A stretch of 32,402 nt of DNA from Phycisphaerales bacterium (lineage in GTDB: Bacteria; Planctomycetota; Phycisphaerae; Phycisphaerales; UBA1924), in contig JAESRA010000186.1 in the NCBI GenBank assembly GCA_016764895.1, positions 1 through 32,402 of the forward strand, read 5' to 3'. The position numbers and the translations under genes are program-made. The notes beneath the pieces were generated by a model that was not told where the DNA came from, searched no databases, and saw only the letters and a list, made by a program, of their open reading frames with translations. Shown here piece after piece: positions 1 through 8,463 of the stretch (positions are counted from its first letter, which is position 1; every line of letters begins with the position of its first letter).

Positions 1-1908
1 AGAAACCGTCCCGAACTCAGGGCCGATGAAGAGCCCGGCTCGTTTTTCGGTGCCGGTTTCGTCGTCGCCTTCCATGTACCGACCCTCGGCACAGATATAT
101 CTCCCAGGCCAAGGGGTGAGCGATGAGAACTTGATGCGGCCTTCCTTGTGGGCCTGCTGCACGCCGGAGGTCTTGAGGTTCTCCAAGATCATTTGTCCGA
201 AGTCCACTTCGCTGTCGGTGCGAGAGGATTGCTTGGCAGGGTCGATCAGCTCGTCATCTTCATCCACGCCGAGCGTGCGGTGTGGCGAGAGACTCTCGAC
301 GGTAAACGGCCCGGCGACACGCACCTTCTTCTTGTCCTCGTACGGCTTGTCATAGAGATACTTAGAATCTACCTTGGCCGCGATGGACGCATCGATCTCC
401 TTCTGCCGAGCGATCCGCTGCTCCCACCATTGGGCGTGCAGTTTCTTAGTAGTGTCCGACCATTTGTCCTCTGGCTCGCGTGGAATCTCCCACTCTTCCC
501 ACTTCTGTTCGAGAGCATTATTGAGATCCTCGCGGAGAGGTTCGAGTGTCTCTTGGAACTTGTCCCAGATGACATCAATTTCTAAGTTGTTGGCAATGGA
601 CTTGAGCATGATGTGAGGCACCCGCTCATAAACAAATCCATGGCGAATGTCTCCAATTACAGGCTGTAATTTTGGTGCAGTCGAAGTTATTTCGGCTTCC
701 TTGAGTTGGCCATCTTCGGAATCGGTCAATATGTAAAACGGATAGCGAGAACCCATAATGCGAGCACGGGCTAGAGCAAGGGAAACTCGTGATGTATCAA
801 TTGTGATCCAACGCCGCCCCCATTGTTCGGCAACGGTGGCCGTGGTGCCAGAACCGCAAGTTGGGTCCAGTACGAGGTCTCCAGGGTCCGTTGCCATGAG
901 GATACAGCGCTCAACGACCTTTGTATTTGTCTGAACTACATATATGTTTTGTACAGCAAAAGTACTTTGAATAGTGTCAGTCCACATATTGCTGAATGGG
1001 GCAACTGGAAAATCATCGGCGTATCGTTTGAATGTAAGAGTATTTCCTGCCCCGAACAATCGGTCGGCAAGCGACAACCGACCAAGACCAATTACATGGG
1101 TTTTCCAATGCTTGTTGCCCCCGATTTCAAATGACTGACCTCGCCAAATAAATGGTTTCGACCCAATCTCAGAAGCCCCTTGAGAGGTTAAATTAGATGC
1201 CTGAAATCGGCGAAAATCTGAATGCCCATCTTTAAGAGCTTGATTTACACTCATCATTTTACGATCAGACAACTCGGCTCGATTGAAGCCGGATTCGATC
1301 ATTTCTTTTGGTCTGTAATATTGTAGTTGACGAACTTTACAAACGGATTTTCGTTTTGAATACCAGAGGATGAAATCGCATGTATTTGCCAAATAGTCTG
1401 TGGCTTGGAATGCAGTCTTTCTGAACTGAATTAAACTGATAAAATTCTCATCTCCGAATACTTCATCCATTACCGCCCGAACACGGTGAACATTTTCATC
1501 CCCGATTTGAATAAAAATGGATCCTGTGTCAGCAAGAAGATCTCTTGCAACGGTCATCCTGTCACGCAAATAGGTCAGGTACGAATGAATCCCATCTCGC
1601 CATGTGTCGCGGAATGCTTTGACTTGTTCTGGATCGCGAGTGATGTGTTCGGCTTTCCCATCCTTCACATCACGGCTTGTTGTTGACCACTGGAAGTTCG
1701 AGTTGAACTTAATGCCGTAAGGCGGATCGAAGTAGATGCACTGCACCTTCCCACGCAAACCTTCCCGCTCGGCGAGCGAGGCCATGACCTGGAGCGAGTC
1801 GCCGAGGATCATGCGGTTGGTCCAGTTGGTGTCGTGCTGATAGAACTCGGTGCGTGCATCGTCATCGGGCAAGCCGTTGAAGTCGGCGTAGAGGTCCGCA
1901 AGCCGCAT
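1..1908 (-). CDS. mod: Site-specific DNA-methyltransferase (adenine-specific, beta-class/type III Mod-like), catalytic part; 3' end beyond the window
   Basis: Open minus-strand frame from ATG 1908 to position 1, absent from the ORF track because it has no stop in the window. Translation: MRLADLYADFNGLPDDDARTEFYQHDTNWTNRMILGDSLQVMASLAEREGLRGKVQCIYFDPPYGIKFNSNFQWSTTSRD... with DPPY (motif IV) before DPTCGSGTTA (motif I), the beta-class order. Confidence 0.9.
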   Translation of the reverse strand, partial: MRLADLYADFNGLPDDDARTEFYQHDTNWTNRMILGDSLQVMASLAEREGLRGKVQCIYFDPPYGIKFNSNFQWSTTSRDVKDGKAEHITRDPEQVKAFRDTWRDGIHSYLTYLRDRMTVARDLLADTGSIFIQIGDENVHRVRAVMDEVFGDENFISLIQFRKTAFQATDYLANTCDFILWYSKRKSVCKVRQLQYYRPKEMIESGFNRAELSDRKMMSVNQALKDGHSDFRRFQASNLTSQGASEIGSKPFIWRGQSFEIGGNKHWKTHVIGLGRLSLADRLFGAGNTLTFKRYADDFPVAPFSNMWTDTIQSTFAVQNIYVVQTNTKVVERCILMATDPGDLVLDPTCGSGTTATVAEQWGRRWITIDTSRVSLALARARIMGSRYPFYILTDSEDGQLKEAEITSTAPKLQPVIGDIRHGFVYERVPHIMLKSIANNLEIDVIWDKFQETLEPLREDLNNALEQKWEEWEIPREPEDKWSDTTKKLHAQWWEQRIARQKEIDASIAAKVDSKYLYDKPYEDKKKVRVAGPFTVESLSPHRTLGVDEDDELIDPAKQSSRTDSEVDFGQMILENLKTSGVQQAHKEGRIKFSSLTPWPGRYICAEGRYMEGDDETGTEKRAGLFIGPEFGTVS

Positions 1909-2227
1909 CTTCCTCCTTGGCCTGCTCCTGCTTGTGCGTCCTGCGGAGCAGATCATCAATGAGCACCTTGGGATGAACCTTCTCCTGAATAAACAACGGC
2001 GGCGCATTGACCACCAGATCCGACCAATCCTGCTCATCCTTCCCCCGCCACACCAACTGCGGGTCCAGATCCCGATTCCGCCGCTCATATGCTACTTGAA
2101 TGGGCGTCTGATCTTCCTTTGACATCACAGACTGAAACTCAGCCGTCGGGATGTTTGGCCGCTTGGCTTCATCATGCGTGAGCGTTTCGACTTGCTTGCG
2201 GGATTTCTTCTTTGTCTTCTTAGCCAT
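1862..2227 (-). CDS. N-terminal fragment of the Mod methyltransferase, out of frame with the catalytic part
   Basis: MAKKTKKKSRKQVETLTHDEAKRPNIPTAEFQSVMSKEDQTPIQVAYERRNRDLDPQLVWRGKDEQDWSDLVVNAPPLFIQEKVHPKVLIDDLLRRT... resembles the usual N-terminus of this Mod family. The frame leaves the Mod frame near 1905-1912 and stops at 1862. The track ORF starts at a GTG at 2248; ATG 2227 is the likelier start. Confidence 0.75.
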   Translation of the reverse strand: MAKKTKKKSRKQVETLTHDEAKRPNIPTAEFQSVMSKEDQTPIQVAYERRNRDLDPQLVWRGKDEQDWSDLVVNAPPLFIQEKVHPKVLIDDLLRRTHKQEQAKEEDAACGPLRRLQRLAR

Positions 2228-2244
2228 GAATGGATACTTTCGGT

Positions 2245-3087
2245 TCACGCCTCAAGCGAGTCAGGGTTCTTGTTTGATTTTTTCTTGTCCGACTCAATGC
2301 GTCGTTCAACCTTCTTCAAGTCTTCCGCAGCAGGCAAGCTCTCAGGACGAATGCCACGATTGATCAATGTATCACGAACAGCTTGATTATTCGTGACATG
2401 CTCTTTAGAGATTGCTGCTTCCGACCTCATGCCCTTCTCGCGAGCATTGTGGATTGTGATCTCTGTGGCGAAGTCTTTGGCTTTGAGAATGATGGTCGGC
2501 GCAAAGTCCGCGAGTGGTCGCCCGGATGGAACTTTCCACTGTGCCTTCATGGCTCGCGTCGTCTTGCCAAAGAGTGCCTGGTCGCCCTTGCTACGGATCA
2601 GGGCGAAGTCCTGGTTGCCACCGGTTTGCTCAAAAATGACACCGGAGAGTTCTTTCTCTGTATTGGTCAACTTCTTCCTCGCAGAGACCCGCTCGGCTTC
2701 AAGAACCCGCTGCTCGATCAGCTCGGCTCGGCGGGTCTGGATGGCGAAATATGTTTGGGCAAAGGCGATCTGTGACTTGCTTGGATCTCCATTCTGGGCA
2801 ATGAGATAGCACGCATAGCGGGTGAGCATAATATCAGGAATTTCCCGCTGACTGCCTGAGCCGAGATCAACCATTTTCCCGACATCAGCAAAATGGTCTG
2901 CTACCTCGTGCCCTGAGACTTCACATGCCGTTTTTGCCTTGGAAACGACATTGAGGAAGTTGTCCCACTTGGTGTAGCCCAGCAAGTGCTGAAGATCGCG
3001 TGCAAGCCAGTATTCGATGCCGCCATCGGTCTGCTGCGCGTGCCCCTCAAATGTATCGGTGAGATTACGGATTATATCAGATTTCAT
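2245..3087 (-). CDS. dinD: DNA-damage-inducible protein D (DinD-like)
   Basis: 280 aa: IEYWLARDLQHLLGYTKWDNFLNVVSKAKTACEVSGHEVADHFADVGKMVDLGSGSQREIPDIMLTRYACYLIAQNGDPSK..., characteristic of DinD. Start overlaps the res stop (ATGA at 3084-3087). Confidence 0.92.
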   Translation of the reverse strand: MKSDIIRNLTDTFEGHAQQTDGGIEYWLARDLQHLLGYTKWDNFLNVVSKAKTACEVSGHEVADHFADVGKMVDLGSGSQREIPDIMLTRYACYLIAQNGDPSKSQIAFAQTYFAIQTRRAELIEQRVLEAERVSARKKLTNTEKELSGVIFEQTGGNQDFALIRSKGDQALFGKTTRAMKAQWKVPSGRPLADFAPTIILKAKDFATEITIHNAREKGMRSEAAISKEHVTNNQAVRDTLINRGIRPESLPAAEDLKKVERRIESDKKKSNKNPDSLEA

Positions 3088-6000
3088 TCTTTCCCCTCCA
3101 CCAGTGAACTGCTTACAGATTCAATCATCTCATTGAATTTTTCTTCCACTTTCTGTTCAAAATCTTGTTGCATTTCATACACATCAGTAAACTCCGCAAA
3201 TGCCCAACGACCAAATCGTTTGTGGTTATTCACACCTGGCACCCAGTAAGTCTTCATGGTGCTGGCTTTTTCTTTGGCATCCTCTCCGCGATACCCCTTG
3301 ATCTCCACAATGAGATTCAACAAATCTTCATCCCCATGCCCATCATCTACAAGCACTATGAAGTCAGGAATGTACCGACGGGATACTGAACCAAACTGGT
3401 ATGGAACTTCAAACCCAAGGCTGTGGTTCTTGACATAGGCCTTCACCTTTGGATGAGCCTCAACCACACGACAAAACTCCGCTTCCCAATCGCTGTCAAG
3501 AATAACCCAGTTCACATGCGATTTGTCTACAGCCGTTTCCCAGCGATCTCGCTTGGAAGTGTGGAAGTTCACATTGGCTGTCGAACCAGCCTGGTTATAT
3601 GGGTCAAGGACTGCTTTCACAGGACTCTCGCCTACAAGGCTTTCGGTAATCCCGCGAGTGATTTTCTCACAGGCCATGTCCATCAGGTTTTGATATTCCA
3701 ACTGGGCTGGATATGTGCCACCTTTACACTCAAGACAACTATTCAACCATTGGCGAGTAATCCGCTTGAGCTGCCCAAAGAGATAATACTTGGGGTCGTC
3801 TCCAGGATCACGCCAACTCGTTTCAATGAGACGCTGCGTTATCTTGAAAGACAATGTAGATTGCCTCATATCCTTTGTATGATCTAGTGTCAGATTCGCT
3901 GTTTCACCGATGATCCCAGCATTTTGGGTTTCAGTGGCACCAACCAAATCTGGTGTCAAGACCAAAACTGAATCAGAATCAAAGCTTGCCGTCAGCTTTT
4001 CTTCCGGCAGTTCTACTCTGTATCCTGCAACTCTGGGAAACTCGATACAAAGATCATCCCGCTCAGGACGCATCGCCTTCACATGAATTGTCTCTCTCGG
4101 CGGCTGCGGTGGTGCGACTACTGGCTTGGCAGTGAAGTCAAACGGTATACCGAGCACATCGGCATACTCAACATTGAACAAACCATCTTCATTCAGATCA
4201 TACGACTGCCGCCTCAGTGCCCGCCCGATGACTTGCTCGCAAAGAAGTTGCGTGCTGAACGCACGAACTCCAAGAACATGAGTCACCGTATTCGCATCCC
4301 AACCTTCTGTAAGCATTGAAACTGAAACTACGCAACGGATGGCTTCCCCAAGCCTTCCTTTTTTACCAACGGTATTCATGACCTCTCTAAGTAAATCTTG
4401 ATCGCTGATATTCTCAGCTTGCCTCTTATCACCAGTGCGTTCAATAATTTCTCTGCGGAACAACTCGATCTCATCGGATGCCATTGCACGAAAGTTCTTA
4501 TCGAGAGCATCGCCTGACTCCAACTGACTACTGTCAATTAAAAGTGTGTTGGGACGGGCAAGAGCATTTCCATGTTCATCATGGTTTCTGAACAAATCGA
4601 GCCGGCCATGCTCAAGCGTGCTTGAGCCATCCTTTTTTTCTCTCAAGAATCCCGACACATAGTCGTAAACCAGCTTGGAAGAGGCTGTATTGTTGCACAC
4701 AATGATAAAACAAGGAGGAACTCCAACTCCTGCCTGTGCCCAGAGTTCAAATGTCTGTTTGTAGTGGCCATACAAGGCTGCTAATGCCGTCTGCAACTGC
4801 GCTGGCAAATCTAACGGGTCATTGATAGCATCCTTGCTGCGACGCTTCTTAGGCATATCGGCACGAATATGAGACCAAAGCTCGCGGTACATTGGCATTT
4901 CACCATGCGGGATATTGTCCGAAATAGGAACACGCGGCAACTTGACGATTCCGCATTCGATCGCATCCATGAGTGAGAAATCGCACATGGTCCACGGAAA
5001 CAAAGTTCCTTCTGCATAGCCTGAGCCACGAAGAAAGAATGGTGTAGCGGACAAATCGAATACCTTTAGTACACCAAGCTTTGACTCAACAGCTTCAATC
5101 CCACGGAACCACATTCTTGCGGCTTCTTGGTTATCCTTCGCCTCATCCGCATCGTCCCCCTTGAGATCCGTTTCATTTGATTCGCCTGGTTTCTCAGCGT
5201 AACAGTGATGGGCTTCATCATTGAGAACAGCAATCTTCTTCATCCCCATCAATTCTGGCATGACACGCTGGATCATCTGGCCAACACTCTCAGTCGTTGA
5301 GAGTTCTTCACCGCGTCCCTGTAATAATGCTCGCCCGCCCTTAGAAATGTCCATCGTTTCACGCAACTTGAAAGCGTGATAATTTGTGATGACGATTTTC
5401 GCACGATCAATATCACCAAGCATATCGCCTGGTACGATCTCTCTACTCTTGTAGTAGCTGTATGGATCATTTGGCATCAAAACTTTCAGACGGTCACGAA
5501 TCGTTATTCCGGGAGCTACAACAAGAAATCCGCGAGTGAATTTCTTACTTGTTGGCCTTCGCACTGCGTTGACTGTTTGCCATGCTATCAGCATTGCCAT
5601 GACGGTTGTTTTTCCCGCACCAGTAGCCAGCTTTAATGCCAATCTTGACATCCCGCCATTGGCTGCATCGTTGGCATCGTTTAGATGTTCAAGAATTTTC
5701 TTGCATTCTTTTCCGAGCTTTGGTGCTACCTCAGTCAGCCAAATAGTGGTTTCCACAGCTTCAACTTGGCAGAAAAACGGCCGTAAACCTTCAAACTTAT
5801 GGTGACGCCAATGCTGAAGCAAGCGTGCTGTTTCAGGTGTCACTTTCCAATCGCTTGGATTGGGTATTGCTCGCCAATGCCCAACCAACCTGCGGACTTC
5901 ATTAATTATTGGAGTGGGATCATACTGTTGGTCTGCGGTGGACAGCCCATGCTTATCCGTAAAGACCAACTCAAGCTCTTCTTTTCTGCGTTTCTTTGTC

Positions 6001-6149
6001 TTTGGAATCGGAGTAAAATACTCCGCCCGCCGTCGGTTAGAAACGACATCGTTTGTTGGTTGCCCACTATCATCTTCCAACTTCCAGTGCCGGGCTGGAT
6101 AGTCGTATGGCGAGTTCAGGATTGGCTGTTGAAAGAAATCTTGCGTCAT
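3084..6149 (-). CDS. res: Type III-like restriction enzyme, DEAD/DEAH helicase-nuclease (BPTD_3080-like family, from recollection)
   Basis: Walker A LATGAGKTTVMAMLIAWQ, DEAH-type LNDEAHHCY, motif VI QVIGRALRR, C-terminal PD-(D/E)xK-like PDFIVLV...LIVEIKGYRG. N-terminus MTQDFFQQPILNSPYDYPARHWKLED matches the family; ORF is open to ATG 6161. Confidence 0.92.
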   Translation of the reverse strand: MTQDFFQQPILNSPYDYPARHWKLEDDSGQPTNDVVSNRRRAEYFTPIPKTKKRRKEELELVFTDKHGLSTADQQYDPTPIINEVRRLVGHWRAIPNPSDWKVTPETARLLQHWRHHKFEGLRPFFCQVEAVETTIWLTEVAPKLGKECKKILEHLNDANDAANGGMSRLALKLATGAGKTTVMAMLIAWQTVNAVRRPTSKKFTRGFLVVAPGITIRDRLKVLMPNDPYSYYKSREIVPGDMLGDIDRAKIVITNYHAFKLRETMDISKGGRALLQGRGEELSTTESVGQMIQRVMPELMGMKKIAVLNDEAHHCYAEKPGESNETDLKGDDADEAKDNQEAARMWFRGIEAVESKLGVLKVFDLSATPFFLRGSGYAEGTLFPWTMCDFSLMDAIECGIVKLPRVPISDNIPHGEMPMYRELWSHIRADMPKKRRSKDAINDPLDLPAQLQTALAALYGHYKQTFELWAQAGVGVPPCFIIVCNNTASSKLVYDYVSGFLREKKDGSSTLEHGRLDLFRNHDEHGNALARPNTLLIDSSQLESGDALDKNFRAMASDEIELFRREIIERTGDKRQAENISDQDLLREVMNTVGKKGRLGEAIRCVVSVSMLTEGWDANTVTHVLGVRAFSTQLLCEQVIGRALRRQSYDLNEDGLFNVEYADVLGIPFDFTAKPVVAPPQPPRETIHVKAMRPERDDLCIEFPRVAGYRVELPEEKLTASFDSDSVLVLTPDLVGATETQNAGIIGETANLTLDHTKDMRQSTLSFKITQRLIETSWRDPGDDPKYYLFGQLKRITRQWLNSCLECKGGTYPAQLEYQNLMDMACEKITRGITESLVGESPVKAVLDPYNQAGSTANVNFHTSKRDRWETAVDKSHVNWVILDSDWEAEFCRVVEAHPKVKAYVKNHSLGFEVPYQFGSVSRRYIPDFIVLVDDGHGDEDLLNLIVEIKGYRGEDAKEKASTMKTYWVPGVNNHKRFGRWAFAEFTDVYEMQQDFEQKVEEKFNEMIESVSSSLVEGKE

Positions 6150-6438
6150 ATCACCCCGCATCTCACTCTAACAGCACTTCTATGTCAAGTAGATCTATTC
6201 GTGACAAGTAGGGCTATCCACAGAGAGAAATCTGTACTCATGGTCTGTTCACCAATCATATCCCTAAACCGTCCGCAATACATTCGAGAGACAGCTCAAA
6301 TCCCAACCAATTGCCCAAATTAACCACATGGTCGTTTGGCGCGAACTGGCGCAGCGACGGTGTTCAAACCCAAGCAGCCATGTTTTTTGAAGTGCTAAAA
6401 AGTGTTTGAAATCAATGGCTTGGGGTCATAGAAAGGCG

Positions 6439-6483
6439 CTGATAAGGGCGAGGTCGGCTGTTCGAGTCAGCCCAGGCCCACCA
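6439..6483 (+). other. 3' half of a tRNA-Ile(GAU) gene (anticodon loop to CCA), probable attachment-site remnant
   Basis: CTGATAA-GGGCG-AGGTC-GGCTG-TTCGAGT-CAGCC-CAGGCCCACCA matches bacterial tRNA-Ile(GAU) from the anticodon loop to the 3' end with encoded CCA. The 5' anticodon strand (CGCCC expected), D-arm and acceptor 5' strand are missing upstream. Confidence 0.8.
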
Positions 6484-6521
6484 CCCGTACTCCGCAGATT
6501 CCCGCCATTCTTCCAATTCAG

Positions 6522-6549
6522 AAAAAAGAGCCAAAATCGCGTTTGGCTC
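6522..6549 (-). terminator. Rho-independent terminator downstream of hipA
   Basis: Minus strand GAGCCAAA-CGCGAT-TTTGGCTC followed by TTTTTT: perfect 8-bp stem plus U-tract. Confidence 0.8.
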
Positions 6550-6648
6550 AACTTTGGCGCGGAAATCCCTCAAAGCACTATAATGCCCCCCACTTACTTG
6601 ATGAAACATGGTTGGCATTCTTTGCTCTAACCATCACACAGATATCGC

Positions 6649-7944
6649 CTACAGGCGATGAACTGAAGCGATTTGGTCTGCCTGCTTTGTAGAGACCCCC
6701 GCTTGTGAAGCGAACTCATGCCATTGCTCTACGACTTCCTTCACTTCGCCCACGATTGATTCAGCCAAGCCTCGCTTCATGGACACAGTTTCCGCAACGG
6801 CCTTGAAATCACCCATCGTGAATCCAGAACGCTTGCCGTTCAAACTCATCTGGTGCTTGGAAGTCCAACGACCCGATGGGTTGTAGCTGTACATGACATC
6901 AAAGGCAGGCGATAGTGACCACTTGCCCTGCTTGTCCATCAAGAACGCGATGTTCTTGACATGGTCGTCCTGATTTCGAGCAATGACATTGAACACCATT
7001 CTGCGAAACTGTTCTTCAATATCATCCATCGCCAGCCCAAGCTTACGGATTACGAGCATTGCTTGCTCGTAAGAATGAGCACCGGCATCGTTGAAGTCAA
7101 AGTGAGCCATTGCCCCCAATGACTGCATGTGCAGCTTCTCTCCACTGGGCAACCGATCGAAGCGTTGGGTCATAAAATGGCGACGCCCACTTTCCTCGAA
7201 AATCCTGCATTCGGCCATGCGAATACCTGCTGCCTTTGCCATCAATGAGTACGCATATTCAATCGCACCAAACCCCACCGGGTCTGCCAGTTCTTTGTCA
7301 CTGTTGCCGTCCACGCCATCAAACTTGAACAGCCAGTATTCAAAGCCTTCTGGTGCAGTGACCTGCCCAGACCGCACCTCGTTTGTTTCAGGGTTCCATG
7401 CGATGACCGCCTTTGCACGGGCACCACCAGCCGAGGCACCGACACGAAGAATCTCTCGCAAAGCGTGTTCTTTTTCCTCGTCGGCAAATGATGCTTGAAA
7501 ATCTTCTCGCCCCTGCAAAACTTCTGTGGCAAGGCTCACAAGTTCATCCACATGTACCAACATTGATTCATCTGCTTGTAATCCCTTGGCTGGGCGAAAC
7601 TCCAATGCACCCATCCCTCGCATACCCGTATAGCAGAGCCGCTCGACTGCATCTATCTCGTCAGGCAATCGCCCTTGTGCTGAAAGCCATGTATTGATAA
7701 CCGCATTGCCGAACTTGTCCGGCAACGCATCAGCAAGCAACCCCGGCAGGCCATGAAATGAATCCATTTCAAGATCAGAAAAACGGTAGATACGATCGGA
7801 GAGCGGCATCATCAACGGGGCAATCTCAATCCCGCTACCAACAAAAGCATCCGTGTACTGGAACGAGGCGACTTGCCTCGGCCCCTCAACCGTGACTGCA
7901 CCGATTTGACGACCCCACATCCGAACTTCTGCAATTGTGCTCAT
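6649..7944 (-). CDS. hipA: HipA-family serine/threonine kinase toxin
   Basis: 431 aa with HipA-type motifs: LPGLLADALPDKFGNAVINTWL, VGASAGGARAKAVIAWN, MTQRFDRLPSGEKLHMQSLGAMAHFDF, VFNVIARNQDDHVKNIAFLMDKQGKWSLSPAFDVMYSYNP. Confidence 0.95.
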   Translation of the reverse strand: MSTIAEVRMWGRQIGAVTVEGPRQVASFQYTDAFVGSGIEIAPLMMPLSDRIYRFSDLEMDSFHGLPGLLADALPDKFGNAVINTWLSAQGRLPDEIDAVERLCYTGMRGMGALEFRPAKGLQADESMLVHVDELVSLATEVLQGREDFQASFADEEKEHALREILRVGASAGGARAKAVIAWNPETNEVRSGQVTAPEGFEYWLFKFDGVDGNSDKELADPVGFGAIEYAYSLMAKAAGIRMAECRIFEESGRRHFMTQRFDRLPSGEKLHMQSLGAMAHFDFNDAGAHSYEQAMLVIRKLGLAMDDIEEQFRRMVFNVIARNQDDHVKNIAFLMDKQGKWSLSPAFDVMYSYNPSGRWTSKHQMSLNGKRSGFTMGDFKAVAETVSMKRGLAESIVGEVKEVVEQWHEFASQAGVSTKQADQIASVHRL

Positions 7945-8321
7945 GATTCACCATCCCCATCATTTTCATTGCCCCAAGTCCAGTCTTTCTCGCCTTGCTT
8001 TGATTGAGCCGACCGCCCTGATGCCCGCTTGCGTTCCTTGCCCTGCATACGGAGCAACTCCACCGGGCTTGATGGAGGTGGTGGTACAAAGCTATCAAGA
8101 TTGTTCAGCAAACCGAGCACACGGAGAATACGAATCAGGTTGGTCAACTGGGTGGATCCCCCAGCCTCTAGGCGTTCAAGGGTGCGTTTGGAAACTCCAG
8201 CCTCGTTGGCAAGCTCTGCCTGGGTAAGATTCTGCTTGAGACGGTACTGGGCCAGCCGCTGGCCAAGTTCTGCAAGCACTATTGAATCTGTCATCTGATT
8301 GGCCTTTTCTTTATTCGCCAT
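7941..8321 (-). CDS. hipB: HipB-like HTH antitoxin/repressor
   Basis: Xre-type HTH (LAELGQRLAQYRLKQNLTQAELANEAGVSKRTLERLEAGG); ATGA overlap with hipA (7941-7944). Confidence 0.92.
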   Translation of the reverse strand: MANKEKANQMTDSIVLAELGQRLAQYRLKQNLTQAELANEAGVSKRTLERLEAGGSTQLTNLIRILRVLGLLNNLDSFVPPPPSSPVELLRMQGKERKRASGRSAQSKQGEKDWTWGNENDGDGES

Positions 8322-8370
8322 TACTGTCTACTTTATCGTCTATATTGCTGCAATTCGCCAGTTTTGTCTA
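8313..8370. promoter_or_regulatory. Candidate hipBA operator/promoter repeats
   Basis: Imperfect 18-bp direct repeats ATTCGCCATTACTGTCTA (8313-8330) and ATTCGCCAGTTTTGTCTA (8353-8370), 15/18 identical, 40 bp apart, with a further GTCTA at 8338; the first overlaps the hipB start codon. Confidence 0.5.
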
Positions 8371-8463
8371 GTTATTTCTAGGATTGCACCCTAAATACCA
8401 CACCAAATCTGTTTTTTTGCCCTTTATTCTGACATTTCATGACGAATATGCGAAAATATTGGC

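Noticed and set aside
26-1686. Several plus-strand ORFs of 60-175 aa
   Set aside because: They are antisense to the continuous Mod methyltransferase frame on the minus strand, which shows clear catalytic motifs.
6360-6483. Intact tRNA-Ile gene
   Set aside because: No D-arm, 5' acceptor strand or matching 5' anticodon strand upstream; only the 3' half is present.
6406-6630. ORFs over the tRNA-Ile half-gene on both strands (e.g. ...WAWADSNSRPRPYQRL...)
   Set aside because: These are translated tRNA sequence, a common false ORF source.
6644-6659. Palindrome ATCGCCT-AC-AGGCGAT at the hipA stop
   Set aside because: Short, no U-tract; the terminator at 6522-6549 explains hipBA termination better.
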